Source of the DNA: Pseudomonadota bacterium
GTDB taxonomy: Bacteria > Pseudomonadota > Alphaproteobacteria > Acetobacterales > Acetobacteraceae
Direction of reading: 5' to 3'
Length of the DNA: 5,527 nt
Assembly (NCBI GenBank): GCA_021819535.1
Contig: JAKAQU010000215.1
Location: 1-5,527, forward strand
Part shown: one piece after another, positions 1-5,464 of the stretch
How positions within the stretch are numbered: the stretch's first letter is position 1
Layout of the letters: every line of letters begins with the position of its first letter
Program-made: the position numbers and the translations under genes
The notes under the pieces: generated by a model
Database searches by the model: none
What the model was told of the DNA's origin: nothing
The model's input: the letters and a program-made list of their open reading frames with translations, nothing else

Positions 1-1343
1 AACAAGGCATTGCTCGCGGCATCGGTGCCGGAGAGAAACACCCCGACCCAGCCGAGAAAGGGCGAGACCAGCGGGAACAAAAGGCCGAGCGAGGCGACGC
101 CGAGGCCGAGCGTATAGGTCATGCCGGAATAATTCATCAGATAGGCGAGGCCGACGATGAGGACGACCGTCAGCATCGCGAGCCAGATCTGGTGCCAGGT
201 ATCGGCGACCGCTTTCGCGAAGCCGCGCGGCCCCACCCCCATCAGCGCCGCCGCGACGATGGCGGCGACCAGAATGGCGGTGCCGGTGCCGAGCGGCTGG
301 AAATCCCAGATCGCGGCGTACGGCGTCTTATAGAGGGTGATGAAGACTGCCTTATGGAGGCCGGGCCAGGCGATCTTCGTATCGCCGATCAGAAACACCT
401 TGAGGATGGTCCAGACGATGACGACGACCGAGACCAGCACCCACGGCATCCAGCCCGCCCACGGGCTCAGCGTCTCGTGGCGGGCGCCGTCGCGGATATG
501 GCTCGCGATCGCATAGGCGGGATCATGCGCCGGGCGCCAGATTTTGAGAAACGCGACGGTGACGATGAGCGAGACCAGGGAGGAGAGAACGTCGGTCAGC
601 GCGTAATTGACGAAATTGGACACCACGAACTGGGTCAGCGCGAAACCTGCGCCGGCGACCAGCAGCATCGGCCAGACGGCGGCGAGCGAACGCCGCCCGC
701 CATAGAGCGCGATCACGTAGAACGGCAGGATGAAGGCGAAAAACGGCAATTGCCGCCCGACCATCTGCCCGAGCGGCAGCGCCGGGAGATGCGTCACCGC
801 ACCGAGCACGGTGATGGGAACGCCGAGCGCGCCGAACGCGACCGGGGCGGTGTTGAAGATGAGGGTGTAGGTCAGCGCCTCGAGCGGGCGGAAGCCGACC
901 ATGATCAGGAGCGAGGAGGTGATCGCGACCGGGGTTCCGAAGCCGGCGATCCCTTCGAGGAGGGCCCCGAAACAGAACGCCACCACCACGAGGACGACGC
1001 GGCGGTCATTGGGGAGATGGACCAGAACCCAGTCACGGAACGCATCGAAGCGCCCGGCGGCGACCGCGAGATTATAGAGAAGAAGCGCGGTGAAAACGAT
1101 CCACATCACCGGCCAAAGGGCGAAGATGATGCCATTGGCGACCGAATTGAAGGCGAGACCGGCCGGCAACTGCCAGACGCCGATCGCGATGACGAGACCG
1201 ACGATCAATCCGGCGAGCGAGGATTGCCAGGCCGGTCGCCGCGCGATGCCGAGAAGCGCGAGCACGACGGCGATCGGCAATGCCGCGATGACGAAGGAAA
1301 GCGGCAAACTCCCCGCGACCGGCGTCAATAATTGTTGGAACAT
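1..1343 (-). CDS. lldP: L-lactate/glycolate permease, LctP family (C-terminus cut by window edge)
   Basis: This is an inner-membrane permease that imports L-lactate, and in some members glycolate, together with protons. Reading the minus strand from the ATG at 1343 gives 447 uninterrupted codons to the left edge, beginning MFQQLLTPVAGSLPLSFVIA. The protein is strongly hydrophobic, with many membrane segments. Residues 130-138 read EGIAGFGTP, a signature of the family, followed by VAITSSLLIM. The last visible part reads GWVGVFLSGTDAASNAL, which matches the conserved stretch about 100 residues before the end of the 551-aa E. coli LldP, so only the C-terminus is missing. A GGGGAGGGG ribosome-binding site lies just upstream of the ATG. 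The gene is divergent from lipA. Family membership is secure. Lactate versus glycolate preference cannot be decided, because no lactate dehydrogenase or glycolate oxidase gene is visible. Confidence 0.93.
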   Translation of the reverse strand, partial: MFQQLLTPVAGSLPLSFVIAALPIAVVLALLGIARRPAWQSSLAGLIVGLVIAIGVWQLPAGLAFNSVANGIIFALWPVMWIVFTALLLYNLAVAAGRFDAFRDWVLVHLPNDRRVVLVVVAFCFGALLEGIAGFGTPVAITSSLLIMVGFRPLEALTYTLIFNTAPVAFGALGVPITVLGAVTHLPALPLGQMVGRQLPFFAFILPFYVIALYGGRRSLAAVWPMLLVAGAGFALTQFVVSNFVNYALTDVLSSLVSLIVTVAFLKIWRPAHDPAYAIASHIRDGARHETLSPWAGWMPWVLVSVVVIVWTILKVFLIGDTKIAWPGLHKAVFITLYKTPYAAIWDFQPLGTGTAILVAAIVAAALMGVGPRGFAKAVADTWHQIWLAMLTVVLIVGLAYLMNYSGMTYTLGLGVASLGLLFPLVSPFLGWVGVFLSGTDAASNAL

Positions 1344-1363
1344 GGACCCCTCCCCCCAGGTAC

Positions 1364-1377
1364 GATTCCCGCGAATC
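1364..1377. promoter_or_regulatory. Short inverted repeat, possible operator of the permease gene
   Basis: GATTC (1364-1368) and GAATC (1373-1377) form perfect 5-bp arms around CCGC. The repeat lies 20-35 bases upstream of the permease start codon and overlaps the expected transcription start of the candidate promoter, which is where a repressor would bind. Lactate permease genes are commonly controlled by LldR-type GntR regulators, but this sequence is not a clear match to the LldR operators I know. It is short enough to be chance. Confidence 0.25.
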
Positions 1378-1404
1378 TTTAAAGTGTTAACCGCGTCTTG
1401 TCAC
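1376..1404 (-). promoter_or_regulatory. Candidate sigma70-type promoter for the lactate permease gene
   Basis: On the minus strand, GTGACA (1404-1399) matches five of six bases of the -35 consensus. After a 17-base spacer comes TAAAGA (1381-1376), in an AT-rich patch (TTTAAAGATT) that stands out in this GC-rich DNA. Transcription would start near 1368, about 25 bases before the permease ATG. The -10 match is poor (three of six), so this is only a candidate. Confidence 0.25.
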
Positions 1405-1422
1405 GGGGAGGACTTGTCGCGG
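1397..1422 (+). repeat. Direct repeat CTTGTC(A/G)CGG with 16-bp period in the divergent spacer
   Basis: CTTGTCACGG (1397-1406) and CTTGTCGCGG (1413-1422) match at nine of ten positions and start 16 bases apart. They lie in the spacer between the permease and lipA genes, and the first copy overlaps the -35 box of the candidate permease promoter. The arrangement would suit a regulator binding two half-sites on nearly the same DNA face. No regulator is identified. Confidence 0.3.
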
Positions 1423-1559
1423 CACTTTTCACCCGCCGGTTGCGCCCGTCGCCTATTTCCTCGTGACCACGGCCGGCGCGTTGCACAGCGGGGGAGGAGT
1501 GATTAGTTTCGGTCGGGAGCCACCCCTCCAAACCGGGGGCCACGAGACCAGCGGGAGCC

Positions 1560-2534
1560 ATGCGCGTTCTGATCGATCACAGGCTGGGTGGCACGGTTGC
1601 GGATTCCCGCCCGCGCCACCCGGAGAAAGCCAACCGACCCGATAATCCGGTCGCGCGCAAACCGGCCTGGATCCGGGTCAAGGCGCCGACCCATCCGGTC
1701 TATCACGAAACCCGCGCGCTGCTCGCCGAAAACCGTCTGCATACGGTGTGCGAAGAGGCGGCCTGCCCCAATATCGGCGAATGCTGGTCGCATCGCCACG
1801 CCACCATGATGATCATGGGCGATACCTGCACCCGCGCCTGCGGCTTCTGTCATGTCCGCACCGGCCAGCCAGGACCGCTCGATGCCGATGAGCCGGCGCG
1901 CGTCGCCGACGCGATCGCGCGGCTCGGCCTCCGTCATGTCGTCATCACCTCGGTCGATCGCGACGATCTCGATGACGGGGGTGCTGCCCATTTCGCCGCG
2001 GTGATCGGCGCCGTCCGCATCCGCGCGCCGGAAACCACGATCGAGGTGCTGACCCCCGATTTCCTGCGCAAGGGGGCTGCGTGGCGGGCGGTCGCCGAGG
2101 CACGCCCGGATGTCTTCAATCACAATCTCGAGACCGTACCGCGGCTCTATCCCGAAATTCGCCCCGGCGCGCGCTATTATCAGTCGCTCCGCCTGCTCGA
2201 TCAGGTGAAAAGCGCGGTGCCGAGGATTTTTACCAAATCCGGCCTGATGCTGGGCCTCGGCGAAAGCCGCGCCGAGATCGCGCAGGTGATGGATGATCTC
2301 CGCATCGCCGGGGTCGATTTTCTGACGCTCGGCCAATATCTCCAACCCACCCCCAAGCACGCGGCGGTGGCGCGCTTCGTGCCGCCGGAAGAATTCGCCG
2401 AATATGCGGCGCTCGCCCGCGCGCGCGGCTTCGCCATGGTCGCCGCCTCGCCGCTCACGCGGAGTTCCTACCACGCCGACGCCGATTTCGCGCTGCTCAA
2501 GGCCGCGCGCGGCGAAGGCGGCGCGGGCCGGTAA
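1560..2534 (+). CDS. lipA: Lipoyl synthase LipA (radical SAM)
   Basis: LipA inserts two sulfur atoms into protein-bound octanoyl groups, making the lipoyl cofactor of pyruvate and 2-oxoglutarate dehydrogenases and the glycine cleavage H protein. The 324-aa length is normal for the family. C64, C69 and C75 (CEEAACPNIGEC) bind the auxiliary [4Fe-4S] cluster that is sacrificed as sulfur donor. C90, C94 and C97 (CTRACGFC) form the CX3CX2C motif of the radical SAM cluster. NHNLETVPRLY and QYLQPTP are further family signatures, and RSSYHAD near residue 301 carries the serine ligand of the auxiliary cluster. The N-terminal RHPEKANRPDNP is typical of alphaproteobacterial LipA. The ATG at 1560 is the only plausible start before the conserved region. 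Its GGGAG is only 2 bases away, so the site looks weak. The TAA stop shares a base with the next ATG (TAATG), so lipA heads a coupled operon. Confidence 0.97.
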   Translation: MRVLIDHRLGGTVADSRPRHPEKANRPDNPVARKPAWIRVKAPTHPVYHETRALLAENRLHTVCEEAACPNIGECWSHRHATMMIMGDTCTRACGFCHVRTGQPGPLDADEPARVADAIARLGLRHVVITSVDRDDLDDGGAAHFAAVIGAVRIRAPETTIEVLTPDFLRKGAAWRAVAEARPDVFNHNLETVPRLYPEIRPGARYYQSLRLLDQVKSAVPRIFTKSGLMLGLGESRAEIAQVMDDLRIAGVDFLTLGQYLQPTPKHAAVARFVPPEEFAEYAALARARGFAMVAASPLTRSSYHADADFALLKAARGEGGAGR

Positions 2535-3010
2535 TGCCGACGCACGCCGAACGAAGGGTCGTCGGGTATCGGCCCGAGCAGATTTTCGATCTCGTCGCCG
2601 ATATCGGCAAATACCCCGAATTCCTGCCCTGGTGCATCGGCGCCCGGGTGCGCGCGCAAAGCGAGCAGGAAGTGGTCGCCGATCTCACCATCGGCTTCGG
2701 GCCGTTCCGCGAGAGTTTCACGAGCCGCGTCGCCCTCGAACGGCCGCGCCTCATTCGTGTCCGCTACGAGAACGGCCCGTTCCGCTATCTCAACAACCAA
2801 TGGCGCTTCGCGCCCGACCCTGGGGGGGCGCATGTCGATTTCTTCGTCGATTTCGAGTTCCGCTCGCGCCTCTTGCAGGCGGCGATCGGCGTCGTCTTCA
2901 ATGAGGCGGTGCGGCGCATGGTAAATGCCTTTCTCAAACGCGCCGGCGAGGTCTATGGCCCGCCCGAACGCCCGGCCCCTGCGTCTCCGCTGGTTTCGGC
3001 GAAAACCTGA
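2534..3010 (+). CDS. COQ10/RatA-family START-domain protein (SRBCC), probable ubiquinone-binding protein
   Basis: A 158-aa single-domain protein of the Bet v 1/START-like fold, which forms a hydrophobic pocket. Recognisable stretches are IFDLVADIGKYPEFLPWC (residues 17-34), LTIGFGPFRESFTSRV (51-66) and FVDFEFRSRLLQ (104-115). The end, FNEAVRRMVNAFLKRAGEVYG (122-142), is the usual amphipathic C-terminal helix. Mitochondrial COQ10 binds coenzyme Q and supports respiration. E. coli RatA was described as a toxin blocking 70S ribosome assembly, which is why database names conflict. Here the gene sits directly after lipA, as is common in alphaproteobacteria, and no ratB-like partner is present, so I favour the ubiquinone role. 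There is no clear ribosome-binding site. The start overlaps the lipA stop by one base and the stop overlaps the next start by one base, indicating translational coupling on both sides. A run of seven G at 2822-2828 does not break the frame. Confidence 0.9.
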   Translation: MPTHAERRVVGYRPEQIFDLVADIGKYPEFLPWCIGARVRAQSEQEVVADLTIGFGPFRESFTSRVALERPRLIRVRYENGPFRYLNNQWRFAPDPGGAHVDFFVDFEFRSRLLQAAIGVVFNEAVRRMVNAFLKRAGEVYGPPERPAPASPLVSAKT

Positions 3011-4110
3011 TGGCCCTCGCCCCATCCGCGCCCGACCGCGCCCTGCCGCCGGTCAGGGTGAACCTGTTCTCGGACACGCAATCACGCCCAACCCCGGCGA
3101 TGCGGGCGGCAATGGCCGCGGCCGAGGTCGGCGATGAGCAGCGCGGCGAGGATCCGACGATCAACGCGCTTTGCGAGCGCATGGCGGCACTTCTCGGCAA
3201 GGAGGCGGCGATGTTCCTGCCGTCGGGCACGATGTGCAATGAAATCGCCATCCTCACCCATTGCCGCCCGGGCGATGAGATTCTCGCCCATGAGGCATCC
3301 CATATCGCGACCTCGGAGGGCGGCGCGCCGTGGGCGCTCGCCGGGGCGCGGGTTCTCGGCCTTCCCGGCGCGCGCGGGATATTCACCGCCGCGGCGCTGG
3401 AAGCGGCGTTCACCTCGCGCGCTTATCGCTACGCCGCGCCGCAGACCCTGGTCGCGGTCGAGCAGACGGCCAATTTCGGTGGCGGCAGCCTCTGGCAATT
3501 GGCCGAACTCGAAGCGGTTGCCGACCTCGCCCATGCCGCAGGGCTCGCAACCCACATGGACGGGGCGCGGCTTTTGAACGCGGTGGTGGCAAGCGGAGTT
3601 GCCGCGGCAACGATGGCGGCGCCGTTCGATAGCGTCTGGCTCGATTTCACCAAGGGGCTGGGCGCGCCGATCGGCGCCGTTTTGGCCGGAAGTGCCGCCT
3701 TCATCGACGCGGCCTGGCGCTGGAAGCAGCGTCTCGGCGGCGCTTTCCGCCAGGGCGGGATCGCCGCCGCCGGCTGTCTCTACGCGCTCGACCATCACAT
3801 CGCGCGGCTCGCCGAGGACCATGCCAACGCCGCCCATCTCGCTGCCGGTCTCGCCGCTATTCCGGGCATCACGGTCGAGACGCCGGAGACCAACCTCGTG
3901 TTTTTCACGCTCACCAATGGCATCGCGATCGAGACCTTGGCGGCGCGGCTTCGCGCGCGCGGCATCCTGATCAGTGTCTTCGGGCATGGCCGCGGTCGGG
4001 CGGGCCTGCATCTCGACATTACACGCGCGGACGTGGAACTCGCGATCGAATCATTTCGTATAGCAGTTGAAGGGGTTGAGGGCTTGACCGCGGACGGGCG
4101 GAATGATTAG
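3010..4110 (+). CDS. ltaE: L-threonine aldolase, low-specificity type (PLP-dependent)
   Basis: A fold-type I PLP enzyme of the threonine aldolase/beta-eliminating lyase family, which cleaves L-threonine or allo-threonine to glycine and acetaldehyde in the cytoplasm. The protein has 366 residues; E. coli LtaE has 333, and about 17 of the extra residues lie before the conserved NLFSDT. Family landmarks follow in order: SDTQSRPTPAM (21-31), VGDEQRGEDPTINAL (40-54), FLPSGTMCN (69-77), H98 in SHIATSEGGAP as the probable PLP-stacking histidine, and HMDGARLLNA with D184 contacting the pyridine nitrogen and R187. K215 in DFTKGLGAPIG is the Schiff-base lysine, and R330 before HLDITR is the likely substrate carboxylate-binding arginine. 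No key residue is missing. The ATG overlaps the previous stop (TGATG) and has no clear ribosome-binding site, so translation is probably coupled. Exact substrate preference is not predictable from sequence. Confidence 0.93.
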   Translation: MALAPSAPDRALPPVRVNLFSDTQSRPTPAMRAAMAAAEVGDEQRGEDPTINALCERMAALLGKEAAMFLPSGTMCNEIAILTHCRPGDEILAHEASHIATSEGGAPWALAGARVLGLPGARGIFTAAALEAAFTSRAYRYAAPQTLVAVEQTANFGGGSLWQLAELEAVADLAHAAGLATHMDGARLLNAVVASGVAAATMAAPFDSVWLDFTKGLGAPIGAVLAGSAAFIDAAWRWKQRLGGAFRQGGIAAAGCLYALDHHIARLAEDHANAAHLAAGLAAIPGITVETPETNLVFFTLTNGIAIETLAARLRARGILISVFGHGRGRAGLHLDITRADVELAIESFRIAVEGVEGLTADGRND

Positions 4111-4112
4111 CG

Positions 4113-4141
4113 GTTGCGGGCCGGCCCTCGTGCCGGGCAAC
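4113..4141 (+). promoter_or_regulatory. Bulged hairpin just after the threonine aldolase gene
   Basis: GTTGC (4113-4117) pairs with GCAAC (4137-4141), and CCGGC (4121-4125) pairs with GCCGG (4132-4136). This gives a 10-bp stem with a GGG bulge and a six-base loop. It begins two bases after the ltaE stop. No T-run follows, so it is not a standard intrinsic terminator. It may protect the 3' end of the upstream message or form part of the leader of the small gene that follows. Confidence 0.4.
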
Positions 4142-4149
4142 ATGGATTC

Positions 4150-4161
4150 GTCGCGAGCGAC
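4150..4161 (+). promoter_or_regulatory. Small inverted repeat immediately upstream of the ribosome-binding site
   Basis: GTCGC (4150-4154), GA, GCGAC (4157-4161) is a perfect inverted repeat. In RNA it would be a short stem with a CGAG loop, ending three bases before the AAGGAG at 4165-4170. Its position could affect access to the ribosome-binding site or mark a protein-binding site, but an element this short may be chance. Confidence 0.25.
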
Positions 4162-4177
4162 ACCAAGGAGAATAAAC

Positions 4178-4408
4178 ATGAAGCGTATCATCGTTGCGCT
4201 GGCTGCCGTTCTGCTCCTCGCGGGACCGGCTTTCGCGCAGAGTGATCTGAAGGCCCAAGGGGCGCAGCCTCAGACCGATCAGAAGCCCCAGAGCCAGCAC
4301 CACAAGAAGACGGCGCACAAGAAGATGCACAAGAAGGCGACGCCGGCGGCGAATGCCGCGCCGGCGCCGGCCGCGGCCCCGGCGGCGGGCGGTGCCACCC
4401 AGAACTAA
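4178..4408 (+). CDS. Small exported His/Lys- and Ala/Pro-rich protein, Asr-like in composition
   Basis: A 76-aa protein of unproven function. Residues 1-20 (MKRIIVALAAVLLLAGPAFA) form a textbook Sec signal peptide with an AFA cleavage site before QSD, leaving a 56-aa periplasmic or secreted chain. The mature part has a Gln-rich stretch, then a basic block at 41-53 (HHKKTAHKKMHKK: four His, six Lys), then an Ala/Pro tail to about residue 70 and GGATQN. It has no Cys and hardly any hydrophobic core, so it is probably disordered. This layout recalls the enterobacterial acid-shock protein Asr, also exported and rich in His/Lys and Ala/Pro. The likeness is compositional and does not prove homology. 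The ATG at 4178 is preferred over the in-frame ATG at 4103, because AAGGAG lies 7 bases upstream and the signal peptide starts exactly there. Metal binding through the histidines is another possibility. Confidence 0.82.
   Translation: MKRIIVALAAVLLLAGPAFAQSDLKAQGAQPQTDQKPQSQHHKKTAHKKMHKKATPAANAAPAPAAAPAAGGATQN
4301..4336 (+). repeat. Three copies of CACAAGAAG encoding His-Lys-Lys
   Basis: CACAAGAAG occurs perfectly at 4301-4309, 4316-4324 and 4328-4336, in frame, each encoding His-Lys-Lys in the basic block of the small exported protein. Identical codons in all three copies suggest recent expansion of a short unit, although GC-rich codon bias alone would also favour CAC and AAG. Confidence 0.6.
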
Positions 4409-4424
4409 ACACGTGCCTTAGGGC

Positions 4425-4445
4425 CGCTGGCGGAACGCCACAGCG
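4425..4445 (+). other. Hairpin between the small exported gene and its terminator
   Basis: CGCTG (4425-4429) pairs with CAGCG (4441-4445), and GCG (4430-4432) pairs with CGC (4436-4438) across a GAA loop, with CA bulged on the 3' side. It lies 17 bases after the small gene's stop and directly precedes the G-rich terminator arm. It may stabilise the end of the transcript. Confidence 0.4.
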
Positions 4446-4450
4446 AAAGG

Positions 4451-4499
4451 CCGGGGGAGGCGTCACTATCCCCCCGGTTTTTCGGCCCCCCGGTTTTTC
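4451..4499 (+). terminator. Rho-independent terminator with tandemly duplicated 3' half
   Basis: CCGGGGG (4451-4457) pairs with CCCCCGG (4471-4477), followed by TTTTT (4478-4482), giving a 7-bp all-GC stem with a 13-base loop. The block CCCCCCGGTTTTTC at 4470-4483 is repeated exactly at 4486-4499 after two G. The same 5' arm can therefore pair with either 3' arm, and each is followed by five T. It would end the lipA-operon/small-gene transcript. From the other strand the stem is followed only by CCTTT, so it would be a weak terminator for the converging pncC. Confidence 0.75.
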
Positions 4500-4532
4500 A
4501 ACCCGACCATCGCTCGCCGTCGACGCTCGCGT

Positions 4533-5021
4533 TCAGATCACGAACTCCTGAAGCAGCCTGATCGCTTCCGTCGTCGCGGCCGCCCGGATTGCATCGCGGC
4601 TGCCGACGAATTTTTTCGCGATGGCCTTTGTCCCATCCGCGCGCGCAAGCCCGAACCACACCAGGCCCACCGGTTTTTCGGCACTCCCCCCCTCCGGCCC
4701 GGCGATTCCGGTGATCGCAAGCGCGAGGCTCGTCCCGGCGCGCGCCCGCGCGCCGGCCGCCATCGCCTCGGCAACTTCCCTGCTCACCGCGCCATGGGTT
4801 GCGATCAGGTCCGCCGCGACGTCGAGAGTTTCATTTTTCGCGGCGTTCGAATAGGTGACGAACCCGCGCTCGAACACCGCGCTCGCGCCGGGGATGGCGG
4901 TGAGGAGGGCTGCGACGAGGCCGCCGGTGCAGCTTTCCGCGGTCGCAAGCGTGAGCCCGCGGGCGCGGCAGGCGGCGAGCAGCGTCTCGGCCGCGCGGTA
5001 TTCCTCTTCATCCGGGGTCAT
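4533..5021 (-). CDS. pncC: Nicotinamide-nucleotide amidohydrolase PncC (CinA C-terminal domain family)
   Basis: A stand-alone CinA C-terminal domain protein. Characterised members deamidate nicotinamide mononucleotide to nicotinate mononucleotide, recycling the NMN released by DNA ligase back to NAD. From the ATG at 5021 it has 162 residues, normal for the single-domain form; the N-terminal MoCF/COG1058 domain of full CinA is absent. Signatures are ATAESCTGGLVAALLT (residues 26-41), FVTYSNAAKNETL (54-66), GAVSREVAEAM (77-87) and ITGIAGPEGGSAEKPVGLVW (103-122). S30, Y57 and K62 are conserved polar residues in the likely active site. An upstream in-frame GTG at 5027 would abut the GGGAGG and leave no spacing. 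The ATG at 5021 has proper spacing and overlaps the pgpA stop as ATGA, so I chose it. It is the downstream partner of pgpA in a coupled operon and converges on the lipA-side genes. No competence function should be inferred from the name CinA. Confidence 0.93.
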   Translation of the reverse strand: MTPDEEEYRAAETLLAACRARGLTLATAESCTGGLVAALLTAIPGASAVFERGFVTYSNAAKNETLDVAADLIATHGAVSREVAEAMAAGARARAGTSLALAITGIAGPEGGSAEKPVGLVWFGLARADGTKAIAKKFVGSRDAIRAAATTEAIRLLQEFVI

Positions 5022-5464
5022 CGCCACCCTCCCATTTTTCCAACCAGCCAGAGCAATAACGCCGCGAGCGCACCCGCCGCCAAATCATCACCCATGACGC
5101 CAAGCGCATCATGCCGGCGATCGAGCCAGCCGACCGGGCCCGGCTTCACGATATCGAACAGGCGAAACAGCGCGAAGCCGAGGGCGATCGGCGCCCATCT
5201 CGGCTCGTGGAGCGGCGTGAGCGCGAGCCATTGCCCGGCGATCTCATCGATCACCACCCAGGAGGGATCGCCCCCACCCGCCCCCGCGGCCGCGATCGCG
5301 AAAACGCCGCCGAGCGCGGCGAGCGCGGTTGCGATCGGAAGAGCATGACCGCCGAGCGCGATCAGGCCGGCCCCCGCGATGGCGGCAAGAAAGCTCGCGA
5401 AAGTGCCCGGCGCGCGCGGAAAAAACCCGGCGCCGAAGCCGCTCGCGAGAGCGCGCGCGATCAT
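5018..5464 (-). CDS. pgpA: Phosphatidylglycerophosphatase A
   Basis: An inner-membrane phosphatase that removes phosphate from phosphatidylglycerophosphate to make phosphatidylglycerol, the final step for this lipid and the precursor of cardiolipin. It has 148 residues, slightly shorter than the E. coli protein. Family landmarks are GFGAGFFPRAPGTFAS (residues 9-24), GDPSWVVIDEIAGQWLAL (65-82) with D66, D73 and E74, FRLFDIVKPGPVGWLDRR (100-117) and LGVMGDDLAAG (121-131). These acidic residues are the probable metal and phosphate site. Hydrophobic stretches around 25-60 and 128-142 are membrane segments. No ribosome-binding site is visible before the ATG at 5464, but that ATG overlaps the upstream stop as ATGA. 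The gene's own stop overlaps the pncC start in the same way, so three genes appear to be translationally coupled. Confidence 0.94.
   Translation of the reverse strand: MIARALASGFGAGFFPRAPGTFASFLAAIAGAGLIALGGHALPIATALAALGGVFAIAAAGAGGGDPSWVVIDEIAGQWLALTPLHEPRWAPIALGFALFRLFDIVKPGPVGWLDRRHDALGVMGDDLAAGALAALLLWLVGKMGGWR

Noticed and set aside
192..1331. 379-codon plus-strand open frame opposite the permease gene
   Set aside because: Its product is a low-complexity Arg/Asp/Glu/Gly-rich chain typical of the antisense of a GC-rich membrane-protein gene. The minus strand encodes a clear LctP permease.
1463..1645. Possible small gene before lipA, including a GTG at 1499 preceded by GGGGGAGGA
   Set aside because: The purine-rich tract touches the GTG with no usable spacing, the product has no recognisable features, and the frame runs into lipA in a different phase.
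1503..2474. 323-codon minus-strand open frame opposite lipA
   Set aside because: It is an antisense shadow of lipA. The plus strand carries all the conserved LipA cysteine motifs, and the antisense product resembles no family I know.
2822..2828. Run of seven G as a phase-variation tract in the COQ10-like gene
   Set aside because: The frame is intact on both sides, the tract is short, and a housekeeping gene is an unlikely target for phase variation.
3082..4011. 309-codon minus-strand open frame opposite the threonine aldolase gene
   Set aside because: It is an antisense shadow. The plus strand shows the full set of PLP-enzyme motifs, and the product is Arg/Gly/Ala-rich without domain features.
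4084..4110. TTGACC at 4084-4089 with an AT-richer patch near 4102-4110 as a promoter for the small exported gene
   Set aside because: The -35 match is good, but no -10 match with acceptable spacing is found, so I do not annotate it.
4103..4408. Longer version of the small exported protein starting at 4103
   Set aside because: It would overlap ltaE and bury the signal peptide 25 residues inside. The ATG at 4178 has a strong ribosome-binding site and places the signal peptide at the N-terminus.
4794..5348. 184-codon plus-strand open frame across pncC and pgpA
   Set aside because: It lies opposite two well-recognised genes, has low-complexity composition, and its only support is the scarcity of stops in GC-rich DNA.
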